Below are positions 44,436-52,534 of a DNA stretch of 64,000 bases, piece after piece. Under the pieces are notes generated by a model. That model saw only the letters and a list, made by a program, of their open reading frames with translations, did no database searches and was not told the DNA's origin. Each line of letters starts with the position of its first letter. Position 1 is the stretch's first letter. Location: NCBI RefSeq assembly GCF_052089425.1, contig NZ_JBQCZW010000012.1, positions 1-64,000 on the forward strand, written 5' to 3'. Source of the DNA: Ancrocorticia sp052089425 (lineage in GTDB: Bacteria; Actinomycetota; Actinomycetes; Actinomycetales; Actinomycetaceae). Made by a program: the position numbers and the translations under genes.

Positions 44436-45192
44436 CACGCGGGGAAATCACTAGTTCACCCGTTTGTGGATCGTGGGTGAGCCAGGTTGCTACATCAAAG
44501 TCCTCAGCGATAGCGGCTGGAGTAAGCGCCGTTTCCGGCGTACCTGTCCGCTGTATCCGCCCGTTGCGCATCACCACAACACGGTGAGCGTAGCGGGCGG
44601 CCTGCGTCAGATCGTGTAGGACCATGATCACTGTCAGGCCCGTGCGCTCATTGAGGGCTCCCACCAACTCCAGAATGTCTATCTGGTGGGCGATGTCCAA
44701 GTATGTGGTGGGCTCGTCCAGCAGCAGAACCTCGGGTTCTTGGACGAGTGCCGCTGCCAGCCACACCCGCTGGCGTTCTCCGCCGGAAAGCGTGGAGAGC
44801 AAGCGATCCGCGAGCGGCGCGATACCAGCTTGGGTCATGGCATCATCTACTGCGTGTTGGGCGCGTGGGCCGCGCCAGGAGTGGCGTGCATAGCGTCCGT
44901 AGGAGACGAGGCGCGCCACCGTCAGTCCCTCGGGAATGGGGCTGGCCTGCCACAGCACAGCCATCTTCTTCGCGATGTCGCGTGGCCGCATGGCCGGAAC
45001 CGATTGTCCATCCAGAAGCACTGTTCCTGAATCGAGTGGTGAAGCTCCAGTGAGCGCCCGGATCAACGTGGTTTTGCCGCATCCGTTGGGTCCGAGGATC
45101 GCATGGATCTTTCCGCTTTCGAAATCGGCGCTGACGCCGTGAAGAATCTCTTTGTGCCCCAAGGAAAGCCGGATATCGCGTGCCTGTAGCAT
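44398..45192 (-). CDS. Iron-siderophore/heme/B12-type ABC transporter ATP-binding protein
   Basis: The 264-residue ATPase is of the FecE/FepC/BtuD type: Walker A GPNGCGKTTLIRAL near residue 36, signature LSGGERQRVWLAAAL and Walker B VLLLDEPTTYLDIAHQ, the last being diagnostic of this import class. I start it at the ATG at 45192, directly joined to the permease stop. The stop lies within the aldo/keto reductase gene of the other strand. The metal chelate cannot be told from sequence. Confidence 0.93.
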   Translation of the reverse strand: MLQARDIRLSLGHKEILHGVSADFESGKIHAILGPNGCGKTTLIRALTGASPLDSGTVLLDGQSVPAMRPRDIAKKMAVLWQASPIPEGLTVARLVSYGRYARHSWRGPRAQHAVDDAMTQAGIAPLADRLLSTLSGGERQRVWLAAALVQEPEVLLLDEPTTYLDIAHQIDILELVGALNERTGLTVIMVLHDLTQAARYAHRVVVMRNGRIQRTGTPETALTPAAIAEDFDVATWLTHDPQTGELVISPRARTPHTRPDPGR

Positions 45193-46163
45193 CACATCGC
45201 CTTTCTCAGGAAGTAGAGGAAGAACGGCACACCGAGAATCGCCATACAGATCCCCACAGGGATCTCCGTGGGGCTGAACAGCGTTCGGGCGATCGTATCG
45301 GAAAAGATGACGAGCCCCGCCCCGCACAGCGCAGTAGCAGGGGTGAGGAGGGCGTGATTGTTGCCGAGAACCAGCCGCATGAGGTGGGGAACGATGAGGC
45401 CCACGAATCCCAGGAGGCCAACGGCGGATACGGCGCCCGCGGCCAGCATCGCCGCCACCGCCGTGAGGAACAGCCGATTCGCCTGAACACTCATTCCCAT
45501 CGAACGCGCCACATCGTCGCCCAAAACGATCAGGTTCAGGCGCCGTGAGCTCAGGAGAGCGGCCACGATGCCGATCACCGCGTAGGGCAGAAGCATGTTC
45601 ACTTCGTTCCAGCCCCGCAGGGAAAGGCTGCCGTTCATGAACAGCAGCGCGCCTTGAACTCGATCGGAGAAGAACACCATGACGGCGGAGATCCCAGCCC
45701 CGCACAAGGCAGAAACCGCCACGCCAGCGAGGATCACCCGCATCGGCTGCACCCCACCGCGCCATGCCAACGAGTAGATGACGATGGCGGCCAGCATCGC
45801 ACCGCAGAAAGCGAACAGCGGAACGGAGCTGTAGAGCGCCGGGAACGCCAGCAGAATGACAATCCCGAACAGTCCGGCTCCGGAAGAGATGCCGATAATG
45901 CCAGGGTCCGCCAGCGGATTCATCATGACGGCCTGCAGGATGAGGCCGGAGATCGCAAGGCACATTCCCACGAGTCCGCCAAGCACCACGCGGGGGAGCC
46001 GCAAGTTCCAGACCACCCGGTCTTCGCCACCCCCGAAGATGCCGCTGAGCACTTCGGAAGGGGAGAGGGACACGGATCCGCTGCTCAAGCCGAACAGCAC
46101 GGAGCCGATAAGGGCGGCGATGAGAACGATGAAAACACCAACGGTGTAGCGCCTCGTGTGCAT
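45192..46163 (-). CDS. Iron-siderophore/heme/B12-type ABC transporter permease
   Basis: The 323-residue permease belongs to the FecCD/BtuC family, with about ten membrane segments and the conserved LRLPRVVLGGLVGMCLAISGLILQ, NPLADPGIIGISSGAGLFG and GLLGFVGLIVPHLMRLVLG (the ATPase-coupling loop). It starts at the ATG at 46163, overlapping the stop of the binding-protein gene; a GTG one codon earlier is equally possible. A single permease gene suggests a homodimer. Confidence 0.94.
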   Translation of the reverse strand: MHTRRYTVGVFIVLIAALIGSVLFGLSSGSVSLSPSEVLSGIFGGGEDRVVWNLRLPRVVLGGLVGMCLAISGLILQAVMMNPLADPGIIGISSGAGLFGIVILLAFPALYSSVPLFAFCGAMLAAIVIYSLAWRGGVQPMRVILAGVAVSALCGAGISAVMVFFSDRVQGALLFMNGSLSLRGWNEVNMLLPYAVIGIVAALLSSRRLNLIVLGDDVARSMGMSVQANRLFLTAVAAMLAAGAVSAVGLLGFVGLIVPHLMRLVLGNNHALLTPATALCGAGLVIFSDTIARTLFSPTEIPVGICMAILGVPFFLYFLRKAM

Positions 46164-47209
46164 CACGGGGCGACTGGTTCCCCGTAGGTCTCAGGGTGCA
46201 GCGATGCGGCAAGGTACTCGAACGCCAGCGCGTAATCGGGGCCGGCGTTATACAGGAAGTACTCCTGCGGAAGATAGATGACCCGGCCTTCCTTCACCGC
46301 GTCAACGGACTGCCACGCCGCATTCTTTTCGAACTCTGCCTCCATCACTTCGCGGGAGCGTTCCGGATCGGTGAAACGCCCAGTCACCAGCACGTATTCG
46401 GGCTGTTGCTTGACGATCTCTTCGAGGTCCAGCACGGCGGAATCCGAACCCTGATGAGGTAGGCCGGAGGCAATGTTGGTCACTCCCAGTTCGCTCAGCA
46501 TGGCACCGGCGATCGAGTTATCGAGCTTGACCGAAAGGGACTTCTCGCTTTGGAAGAGAATCACCGCCGATTCGCCAGATTCTCCGGGCCACTGCGCCGT
46601 AACGGCGTCCGTTTCTTCGTGAATCTGGGACACCCGCTCATCGGCCACATCCGATGTGCCGTTCAGTGCACCGAAGATGTCATAGACGGCGTCCAGATCG
46701 CTCAGATCATTAGTTCGCACAGTCAGTGTCCGAAAGCCCAGCTCCTGAAGCTGAGAGGAGAGAGTGTCCTGCATACCGAACATCGTAATCACTAGGTCAG
46801 GATCCAGCTCAACCAGCTTTTCCGCGTCCACGCTGAATGGCTCGCCCAGCATGGGAAGTGCCTCAATCTCCGCCTTGTAGTCTTCGCTCACGTGAACGTT
46901 TTCGGAGATGTTGGAGGTGGCAATCGCCGTACCGGACACGTCATACCAGAGGTTCAACGGTGTGCCGGACAGGATGGCCACCTTCTGTGGCGCCTCCTCG
47001 AACGTTTCCTCGTGTCCCGTCCAGTCCGTTACCGTCATAGGAAACGTGTCAGAGGAAACTCCGGGCTCGGTTGTCGCGTGCGTACTGGGAGCCGATGAGG
47101 CCGGTGCGGTAGGCTCACTGGCCCCCGATGCGCCACAGCCAGCCAGTGCGAGTATTGCGGCGGCGAAAGTTAGCGACACCCGTCGAACGAACCGAGGGCG
47201 TGATCCCAT
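46163..47209 (-). CDS. ABC transporter substrate-binding lipoprotein, FecB/BtuF-like
   Basis: The 348-residue secreted lipoprotein has a lipobox signal (VSLTFAAAILALAGC) followed by a low-complexity Ser-Thr-Ala-Pro linker and a cluster C periplasmic-binding fold: TVTDWTGHEETFEEAPQKVAIL, LDPDLVITMFG and SVDAVKEGRVIYLP. It binds a chelated metal, heme or cobalamin; the ligand is not clear. The ATG at 47209 follows AAAGGAC. It is the first gene of the three-gene operon, and a perfect palindrome lies about 30 bases upstream of its start. Confidence 0.9.
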   Translation of the reverse strand: MGSRPRFVRRVSLTFAAAILALAGCGASGASEPTAPASSAPSTHATTEPGVSSDTFPMTVTDWTGHEETFEEAPQKVAILSGTPLNLWYDVSGTAIATSNISENVHVSEDYKAEIEALPMLGEPFSVDAEKLVELDPDLVITMFGMQDTLSSQLQELGFRTLTVRTNDLSDLDAVYDIFGALNGTSDVADERVSQIHEETDAVTAQWPGESGESAVILFQSEKSLSVKLDNSIAGAMLSELGVTNIASGLPHQGSDSAVLDLEEIVKQQPEYVLVTGRFTDPERSREVMEAEFEKNAAWQSVDAVKEGRVIYLPQEYFLYNAGPDYALAFEYLAASLHPETYGEPVAP

Positions 47210-47234
47210 GAGAATGTCCTTTACCAAAGAAGTA

Positions 47235-47250
47235 GTGGCCAATTGGCCAC
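47235..47250. promoter_or_regulatory. 16-base palindrome upstream of the iron-type ABC operon
   Basis: GTGGCCAATTGGCCAC is a perfect palindrome, 26 bases before the binding-protein ATG on the minus strand. A possible -10 (TATATT on the minus strand, from 47257-47262) lies just upstream, so bound protein would block initiation. The sequence does not match the DtxR/IdeR or Fur box. Confidence 0.6.
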
Positions 47251-47347
47251 GCCAATAATATAGCGACACACAAGAGCCGCTCTGGGCCCTATGGTACTCG
47301 CACTTGAAAGGCTCGCGAGAACCGGCGATACTTGTCACGAACACAAT

Positions 47348-47460
47348 GTGCTCCGGGGTCAGTGAAAATCTGAACCGGCGGTGATAGTCCGCGACCCACG
47401 TAAGTGGCTGATGAGGTGAAATTCCTCGACCGACGGTTAAAGTCCGGATGGGAGGCGCAC
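47348..47460 (+). promoter_or_regulatory. FMN riboswitch (RFN element)
   Basis: The core matches the RFN consensus: GGGGTCAGTGAAAATCTGAA, CCGGCGGTGATAGTCCGCGA, then GACCGACGGTTAAAGTCC and GGATGGGAGG. P1 would be GTGCTCC (47348-47354) with GGCGCAC (47454-47460), one mismatch. GGCGCAC can instead pair perfectly with GTGCGCC (47479-47485). Downstream, CTCTTTCC (47493-47500) pairs with GGAAAGAG (47512-47519), which covers the ribosome-binding site. This points to translational control by FMN. Confidence 0.95.
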
Positions 47461-47530
47461 TCGGTTCGGCGTACCCATGTGCGCCTGCCGGTCTCTTTCC
47501 CCGTGGCGTGAGGAAAGAGGACGAGACACT

Positions 47531-48334
47531 TTGTCACGAACAAAGTCGCATTCGCGATGGTTACCGGCAGTCGCCTTCGGCGCTGTTTTTGTGGCGCTCT
47601 GGTGGGCGCTCACAACATCGGGCATCGTCGCACCAACGTTTCTCCCCACTCCTCAATCGGCGCTCGCTCGCATGTTTTCGGGACTCACCGAAGGCTACTT
47701 GAGCCAAGCACTGATCGTCACGGTGCAAGAGGCATTACTCGGTTGCCTTTTTGCGGCGCTCGTGGGGATTCCCTTGGGCTACGCGATCGGCAAATCGAAG
47801 CTGTTTGCCAGTATCGTCCAGCCCTATGTTGCCGCATCCCAGGCAATCCCAGCGGTGGCGATCGCCCCCTTGCTCACGATCTGGATCGGCTACGGCCTAT
47901 CCTCGATCATCGTGCTGTGCACGATCATGGTGATCTTTCCGGTGATCGTTTCTACATCCGTTGGGGTCCGTCACATCGATAAGGATGTTATCGGGGCGGC
48001 CCGCCTAGACGGCGCGGGAGGGCTGACGCTGTTTCGCACGATGGAGCTTCCGTTGGCCGCTCCCGGCATCCTCGCGGGGATGCGTACTGGTTTCACGCTG
48101 TCCATCACCGGCGCTGTTGTGGGAGAAATGATAATTGGTGGGCATGGGCTTGGAATGATCTTGCTCAGCGCGCAGGGGGCCGGGGATATTCGTGGCATGT
48201 TTGCCGCGATCATTCTGTTGGCAACCAGCGCCATGATCATCTACGGGCTCATCTCGCTCCTCGAGTGGCGCGTCAATCGCGAGGTCAAAGATCGTCGGCC
48301 GCGCCCTCACTCGTTGATGAAGAAGGAATCATGA
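47531..48334 (+). CDS. ribX: Riboflavin-related ABC transporter permease, RibX-like
   Basis: The 267-residue permease belongs to the SsuC/ThiX type with about six membrane segments. The coupling loop reads GAARLDGAGGLTLFRTMELPLAAPGILAGMRTGFTLS. It lies directly behind an FMN riboswitch and is followed by a THI5/NMT1-like binding protein, the arrangement known for RibXY riboflavin uptake. The start is not certain: I prefer the TTG at 47531, ten bases after AGAGG, over upstream starts that would lie inside the riboswitch hairpins. Confidence 0.8.
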   Translation: MSRTKSHSRWLPAVAFGAVFVALWWALTTSGIVAPTFLPTPQSALARMFSGLTEGYLSQALIVTVQEALLGCLFAALVGIPLGYAIGKSKLFASIVQPYVAASQAIPAVAIAPLLTIWIGYGLSSIIVLCTIMVIFPVIVSTSVGVRHIDKDVIGAARLDGAGGLTLFRTMELPLAAPGILAGMRTGFTLSITGAVVGEMIIGGHGLGMILLSAQGAGDIRGMFAAIILLATSAMIIYGLISLLEWRVNREVKDRRPRPHSLMKKES

Positions 48335-49326
48335 AACGGATACTCGCAACACTAGCGGCAGCTTCACTCGCACTGGCGGGATGCTCCTCGCCCGACAACT
48401 CGATCACACTTGGACTCACGTTCATCCCGAACGTCCAGTTCGCACCAATCTACGTTGCCGAACATGAGGGCTATTTTGAGGATGCAGGCTTAGATGTGGA
48501 GATTCGCCATCACGGCTCCCAAGAATCGCTGCTGGGCGCAGTCCAGTCTGGTGAGGAAGATATCGTGTTTGCTGGCGGAGATGAGATGCTTCAGGGCCGC
48601 GCCGCCGGCACTGATATCGTCAATTGGGCCACGATGTACCAGCAGTATCCGGTGACCCTTCTGGTTCCCGCTGATTCCGATATTGAATCGCCCGCAGATC
48701 TTGGGGGGCGCACAGTGGGCCTTCCGGGCCCCTACGGTGAAAACTACTTCGGGCTTCTCGCGATGTTGAGGGACACGGGCTTGGACGATTCTGATGTGGA
48801 CGTCCAGTACGTGGGTTACACGCAGGCCGCAGCCCTGTCTAGCGGGGATGTTGACGCCATCATCGGCTTTTCGAACTCTGATTTGGTGAGTATCGCCGCC
48901 ACGTTCGGTGCGGATATGGATGGAGATCCGGCGGAGTGGCCCGTACGTTCGATCGATCTGGTTGATGGTGATTTGCCGCTCGTGGGCGTTGGGCTCGGTT
49001 CACTTCAGGGCACGCTAGACGAACACAGTGAGGATTTCCAGAAGCTCCTTGGAGCCATCGAGAAGGGGGTGGAATTCTCGCAGGAAAACCCCGAGGAGAC
49101 CTTGGATATCGTGGCCACCTACGTTCCCGATTTGGCTGAACCGGAAAACCGGCCGGCAGCCGCAGCCACGCTCCAGCACACTCTGGAGCTATACACCGGG
49201 GGAGAGCGGTTTGGGGCGCAGGATCCCGACGCGTGGAATGCGATGGCGGACTTCATGTGGGACAACGAGTTGTTGGAGGAGCAGGTTCCCGCCAGTGATG
49301 GCTTCGTGGATCTGAGTGCCGAGTAG
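48331..49326 (+). CDS. ribY: Riboflavin-related ABC substrate-binding lipoprotein, RibY-like
   Basis: The 331-residue lipoprotein has a short signal with lipobox LALAGCSS and an NMT1/THI5-like periplasmic-binding fold: LTFIPNVQFAPIYVAEHEGYFEDAGLDVEI, then DIVFAGGDEMLQGRAAG and GGRTVGLPGPYGEN. Given the FMN riboswitch upstream, riboflavin or a precursor is the likely ligand. The ATG at 48331 overlaps the ribX stop. No ATPase gene follows; the next gene is hisE. Confidence 0.85.
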   Translation: MKRILATLAAASLALAGCSSPDNSITLGLTFIPNVQFAPIYVAEHEGYFEDAGLDVEIRHHGSQESLLGAVQSGEEDIVFAGGDEMLQGRAAGTDIVNWATMYQQYPVTLLVPADSDIESPADLGGRTVGLPGPYGENYFGLLAMLRDTGLDDSDVDVQYVGYTQAAALSSGDVDAIIGFSNSDLVSIAATFGADMDGDPAEWPVRSIDLVDGDLPLVGVGLGSLQGTLDEHSEDFQKLLGAIEKGVEFSQENPEETLDIVATYVPDLAEPENRPAAAATLQHTLELYTGGERFGAQDPDAWNAMADFMWDNELLEEQVPASDGFVDLSAE

Positions 49327-49346
49327 TTTCAGGTAAAGTTGTTCTG

Positions 49347-49610
49347 GTGAAAACATTTGATGATCTGTTTGATGAACTGAGCCGCAAGGCCACCGAACGG
49401 CCCGAGGGATCCGGGACTGTTGAAGAGCTGGATGCCGGCGTCCATGCGATCGGCAAGAAGATCGTGGAAGAGGCCGGCGAAGTGTGGATTGCCGCCGAAT
49501 ACGAGAGTGATGAAGCACTTGCTGAGGAAGCCTCCCAGCTTCTCTACCATCTGCAGGTCATGCTCATTTCGCGTGGGCTCACGCTACAAGATGTTTACCG
49601 GTATCTCTAG
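49347..49610 (+). CDS. hisE: Phosphoribosyl-ATP pyrophosphatase
   Basis: HisE hydrolyses phosphoribosyl-ATP in the second step of histidine synthesis. The 87-residue helical protein has KKIVEEAGEVWIAAEYESDEALAEEASQLLYHLQ, with the acidic MazG-like metal site. The GTG at 49347 lies only 20 bases after ribY, so it could share the riboswitch-controlled transcript. hisG follows 16 bases later. The rest of the his pathway is not in this window. Confidence 0.94.
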   Translation: MKTFDDLFDELSRKATERPEGSGTVEELDAGVHAIGKKIVEEAGEVWIAAEYESDEALAEEASQLLYHLQVMLISRGLTLQDVYRYL

Positions 49611-49626
49611 CTCCAAGGAACACGTC

Positions 49627-50469
49627 ATGCTCCGTATTGCTGTCCCCAATAAGGGGTCATTGTCCGAACCCGCCTCCCAGATGCTTCGCGAGGCGGGTTA
49701 CCGCCAGCGCCGCGGCGGGCGCGAACTCGTTATGCGCGATGAGGCTAACCAGGTTGAATTCTTCTTCCTTCGCCCGCGAGATATCGCGGTGTACGTTGGA
49801 TCGGGAACCGTGGATGCCGGAATCACCGGCCGTGACCTGTTGCTCGATTCTGGCGCGTTGGCCGTTGAGCATCGGGCGCTTGGCTTTGCCGGCTCAACGT
49901 TCCGATTCGCGGCGCCGATTGGCACGTGCAGCACTCTGGCCGACGTTGAGGGCAAGAGGATCGCCACCGCCTACGATGGCCTCGTGCGCCAGTATTTGGA
50001 GCGCAAGGGAGTGGTAGCCACGGTGGTGCACCTTGATGGCGCCGTGGAATCCTCAGTCGAGCTGGGCGTAGCAGATCTGATCGCTGACGTGGTGGAAACG
50101 GGAAGTACGCTGCGGGCCGCGGGACTGGAAGTGTTCGAGGAACCAATTCTTCGTTCCGAAGCTGTGCTCATTCGCCAAGACGGCCCCGTGCCCGATGGCC
50201 TGAACACGCTGACCCGCCGCCTCGAGGGAGTCCTTGTGGCGCGCCAGTACGTCATGATGGATTACGATTGCCAGTCCGAGGTTCTTGATCAGGCCGCCAA
50301 GATTACTCCCGGCCTTCAATCGCCCACCGTTTCTGCCCTCCATGAGGATGGCTGGGTGGCGGTGCGTTCCATGGTGCTGCAGAGCGAAACCAATCAGGTC
50401 ATGGATTCTCTCTATGACTTGGGAGCTCGCGGCATCCTTGTCACGCCCATCTTGGCCTGCCGAATCTAG
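49627..50469 (+). CDS. hisG: ATP phosphoribosyltransferase
   Basis: HisG performs the first and regulated step of histidine synthesis. The 280-residue product is the long form with a C-terminal ACT-like regulatory domain. It shows LRIAVPNKGSLSEPASQML at the N-terminus, VGSGTVDAGITGRDLLLD, the PRPP-binding ADLIADVVETGSTLRAAGL and the C-terminal ARGILVTPILACRI. The ATG follows AAGGAA. Its stop overlaps that of the convergent gene. Confidence 0.96.
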   Translation: MLRIAVPNKGSLSEPASQMLREAGYRQRRGGRELVMRDEANQVEFFFLRPRDIAVYVGSGTVDAGITGRDLLLDSGALAVEHRALGFAGSTFRFAAPIGTCSTLADVEGKRIATAYDGLVRQYLERKGVVATVVHLDGAVESSVELGVADLIADVVETGSTLRAAGLEVFEEPILRSEAVLIRQDGPVPDGLNTLTRRLEGVLVARQYVMMDYDCQSEVLDQAAKITPGLQSPTVSALHEDGWVAVRSMVLQSETNQVMDSLYDLGARGILVTPILACRI

Positions 50470-51569
50470 AAGAGCTCCGCTGCCGCGTATCCGGCCACAC
50501 CGGCCGCGAGGAACGCCAGCGGATCTTCCCTCAGCCCACGCCCCATCGTGCGCAGCCCTACGGGGCTGTCGCTCAGGGTGCGGCTGAGTCCGGCAGTCGA
50601 AACATCGGCGCGGGCGAGCCTCTCGCAAGAAAACAGCTCGGATAGTTGGTGGTCCAGCAAGGCTCGCATCGGGGCGTCGATCAGGCCGGATAGCTCGTCT
50701 TGTTCTGCGAAATCCGGGACGGCGCAGGTGGCGGGGGAGAGCGCCACGCGGGTCAGGGCCGTCACCGAGTGATGGGACAACCCGACGTGGCGTTCTCTCG
50801 CATCTGCGTTAGACATCCGAAGAAGAGCAATGGCAGCTCCTTCAAGGGCGTTCACCGCGTTGACTGCCTCACCCACTCCCGTTCCTGAGAATCCCCATCT
50901 GGTGCCGGTTCCCAGATTTCCAGGCCCCTGAGTGATGATGGCAACGTCCGCCTCCCACACGATGCGAGCCGCCAGAAGAGCGGTATGAATGTTGACGGTC
51001 TCCAGCTCGCCGCCAAAGGCCTGACGCGCCGAGATGGTGCCAAGAATATGACCCAACTCAGTGAGCCGAGAACAAGCCTGCGAAAACCACACCGGAAGCG
51101 CCCCGCCGTCGTCCATAATGTAGGCGATCCGGGCATCCGGCTTCCTCGCACGAATCGCGGCCACAACGGCAGGGAGCGCCGAATGTAAATCGGCCACAAC
51201 AACGGGCAGGCCCTCGATCGAATCGGCCTCCCGGAGCTGTTCGTGCCACGGGGATTCCTGCTCATCGGCGCCCATCGTCATGTACTGAAGCGGGGTGTAA
51301 CGCGCCTTGACAATGTGGCCGGGCGCCGGCGGCGGATCTGCGGGCAGGCGCCCGGGAATGGCTACCACCATGAGGTATCCACCCGTCCCCAGCTTCTTGG
51401 CGGCGGCAGCCGCCGATAGCAGCACCTCGTCACCAACGCGCACCTGCCCAACCATTGGCGTGTAGGCCAGCGCCTTCGCTTCGGTTTCGCCATCGATTCG
51501 TACGCGGCACTCTTGCGCCCCACTCCACGCCTTGCCCAGAGAGAGAACGGTGCCTTTTCGCCACATCAT
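50466..51569 (-). CDS. DUF3866 family protein
   Basis: The 367-residue product belongs to the actinobacterial DUF3866 family of unknown function: the N-terminal beta-rich WRKGTVLSLGKAWSGAQECRV, a Rossmann-like VVVADLHSALPAVVAAIRARKPDARIAYIMDDGGALPVWFS and the glycine-rich ITQGPGNLGTGTRWGFSGTGVGEA. No signal peptide or membrane helix is evident. Three adjacent in-frame starts (GTG 51572, ATG 51569, ATG 51566) cannot be separated. It is divergent from pafB with only some 30 bases between, and convergent with hisG with a four-base overlap. A DUF3866 gene beside paf/WYL genes is common in actinobacteria. Confidence 0.82.
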   Translation of the reverse strand: MMWRKGTVLSLGKAWSGAQECRVRIDGETEAKALAYTPMVGQVRVGDEVLLSAAAAAKKLGTGGYLMVVAIPGRLPADPPPAPGHIVKARYTPLQYMTMGADEQESPWHEQLREADSIEGLPVVVADLHSALPAVVAAIRARKPDARIAYIMDDGGALPVWFSQACSRLTELGHILGTISARQAFGGELETVNIHTALLAARIVWEADVAIITQGPGNLGTGTRWGFSGTGVGEAVNAVNALEGAAIALLRMSNADARERHVGLSHHSVTALTRVALSPATCAVPDFAEQDELSGLIDAPMRALLDHQLSELFSCERLARADVSTAGLSRTLSDSPVGLRTMGRGLREDPLAFLAAGVAGYAAAELF

Positions 51570-51598
51570 CACACGAACAGTGTACCGTTCTGGCTAGA

Positions 51599-52534
51599 AT
51601 GAGATTCGTGAGCTACACGCCGAATGAACGCCAATTAACGCTTCTCGAGTTCATCATGGTCCGCGAGCGCGTCTCGCGCGAGGACATTGTGGCATCAATC
51701 CCCGCCTACGCTGAAGGTTCGAAGGTCGCGGTACAACGCAAGGTTGAGCGAGATTTGGACCATCTGCGAGGATGCGGATACCCGATCGCCACAGATTCTG
51801 CGAACCGATACTTTTATGATCGGGGAGCGCCACTGCTGGCCAACGTGAGCGCCTTGGATGTGGGGCTGCTCCGCTCGATTCTCACCGGAATTCGCTCCTC
51901 TGGGCCTCTACTCAACGCGGCCAACAGTGGATTGAATAAGGTATTGGCGTTTTCTCCCGCCGAATCGGCCGAGCTGAAGTACCTTCAGGCAAACATTCCG
52001 GCTGGAGATTCGGCTCTCTTTCTCGCCCGCGCCATACAAAACCGGCAGCGAGTGAGTTTTCACTACGAAAGCACCAGCCGCGCCGGTAGCCGGACCTATG
52101 AGCTGGAGCCGGCGGCATTGGCCGAACACTTCGATGCGTACTTCGTCAGTGGCCCGGGGCGCGAACATACGGGTGCGCACATGTCGTGGCGCACCTTCCG
52201 CACCACGAGGATCGATGAATCCTCTCTGCACGTGACGGGACCCGCTACCTCGGCCGTGGCGGAGCCTACCGAATCCGTGTTTTCCTACACGGACGTCATC
52301 CTTGCGATCCGCCCGGGATGCGCTGGCCCGCTTGTTGGCCGTGGCCACGGCGTTCAACCCCCTGATGGTGCAGGCTGGCCGCACTACCTTTACCGTGAAC
52401 TCAGCAGAAATCAGTTGTTCGAGACTCTGGCAACCTACGGGAAAGACGTTCGGATCGTTGCCCCAGAAGCGGCGGTGACGGAGTGGAACGCCAGATTGCA
52501 TCATCTGGCCAGCTTGGGAGGCCACCATGGCTAA
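51599..52534 (+). CDS. pafB: WYL-domain transcriptional regulator PafB-like
   Basis: PafB and PafC together form PafBC, the activator of the LexA-independent DNA-damage response in mycobacteria. The 311-residue product has an N-terminal winged helix (NERQLTLLEFIMVRERVSREDIV, ERDLDHLRGCGYPI) and a WYL-fold ligand domain (RVSFHYESTSRAGSRTYELEPAALAEHFDAYFVSG). The Trp-Tyr-Leu triplet itself is not kept (DAYFVSG). The ATG at 51599 or a GTG at 51608 may be the start. pafC overlaps by eight bases. The proteasome ligase gene pafA is not adjacent. Confidence 0.85.
   Translation: MRFVSYTPNERQLTLLEFIMVRERVSREDIVASIPAYAEGSKVAVQRKVERDLDHLRGCGYPIATDSANRYFYDRGAPLLANVSALDVGLLRSILTGIRSSGPLLNAANSGLNKVLAFSPAESAELKYLQANIPAGDSALFLARAIQNRQRVSFHYESTSRAGSRTYELEPAALAEHFDAYFVSGPGREHTGAHMSWRTFRTTRIDESSLHVTGPATSAVAEPTESVFSYTDVILAIRPGCAGPLVGRGHGVQPPDGAGWPHYLYRELSRNQLFETLATYGKDVRIVAPEAAVTEWNARLHHLASLGGHHG

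Noticed and set aside
45193..46212. Long N-terminal extension of the iron-type ABC ATPase
   Set aside because: The extra 340 codons overlap the permease gene in another frame; the ATPase motif set begins right after the ATG at 45192.
51575..51590. LexA box between DUF3866 and pafB
   Set aside because: GAAC and GTTC half-sites are present but eight bases apart instead of four.
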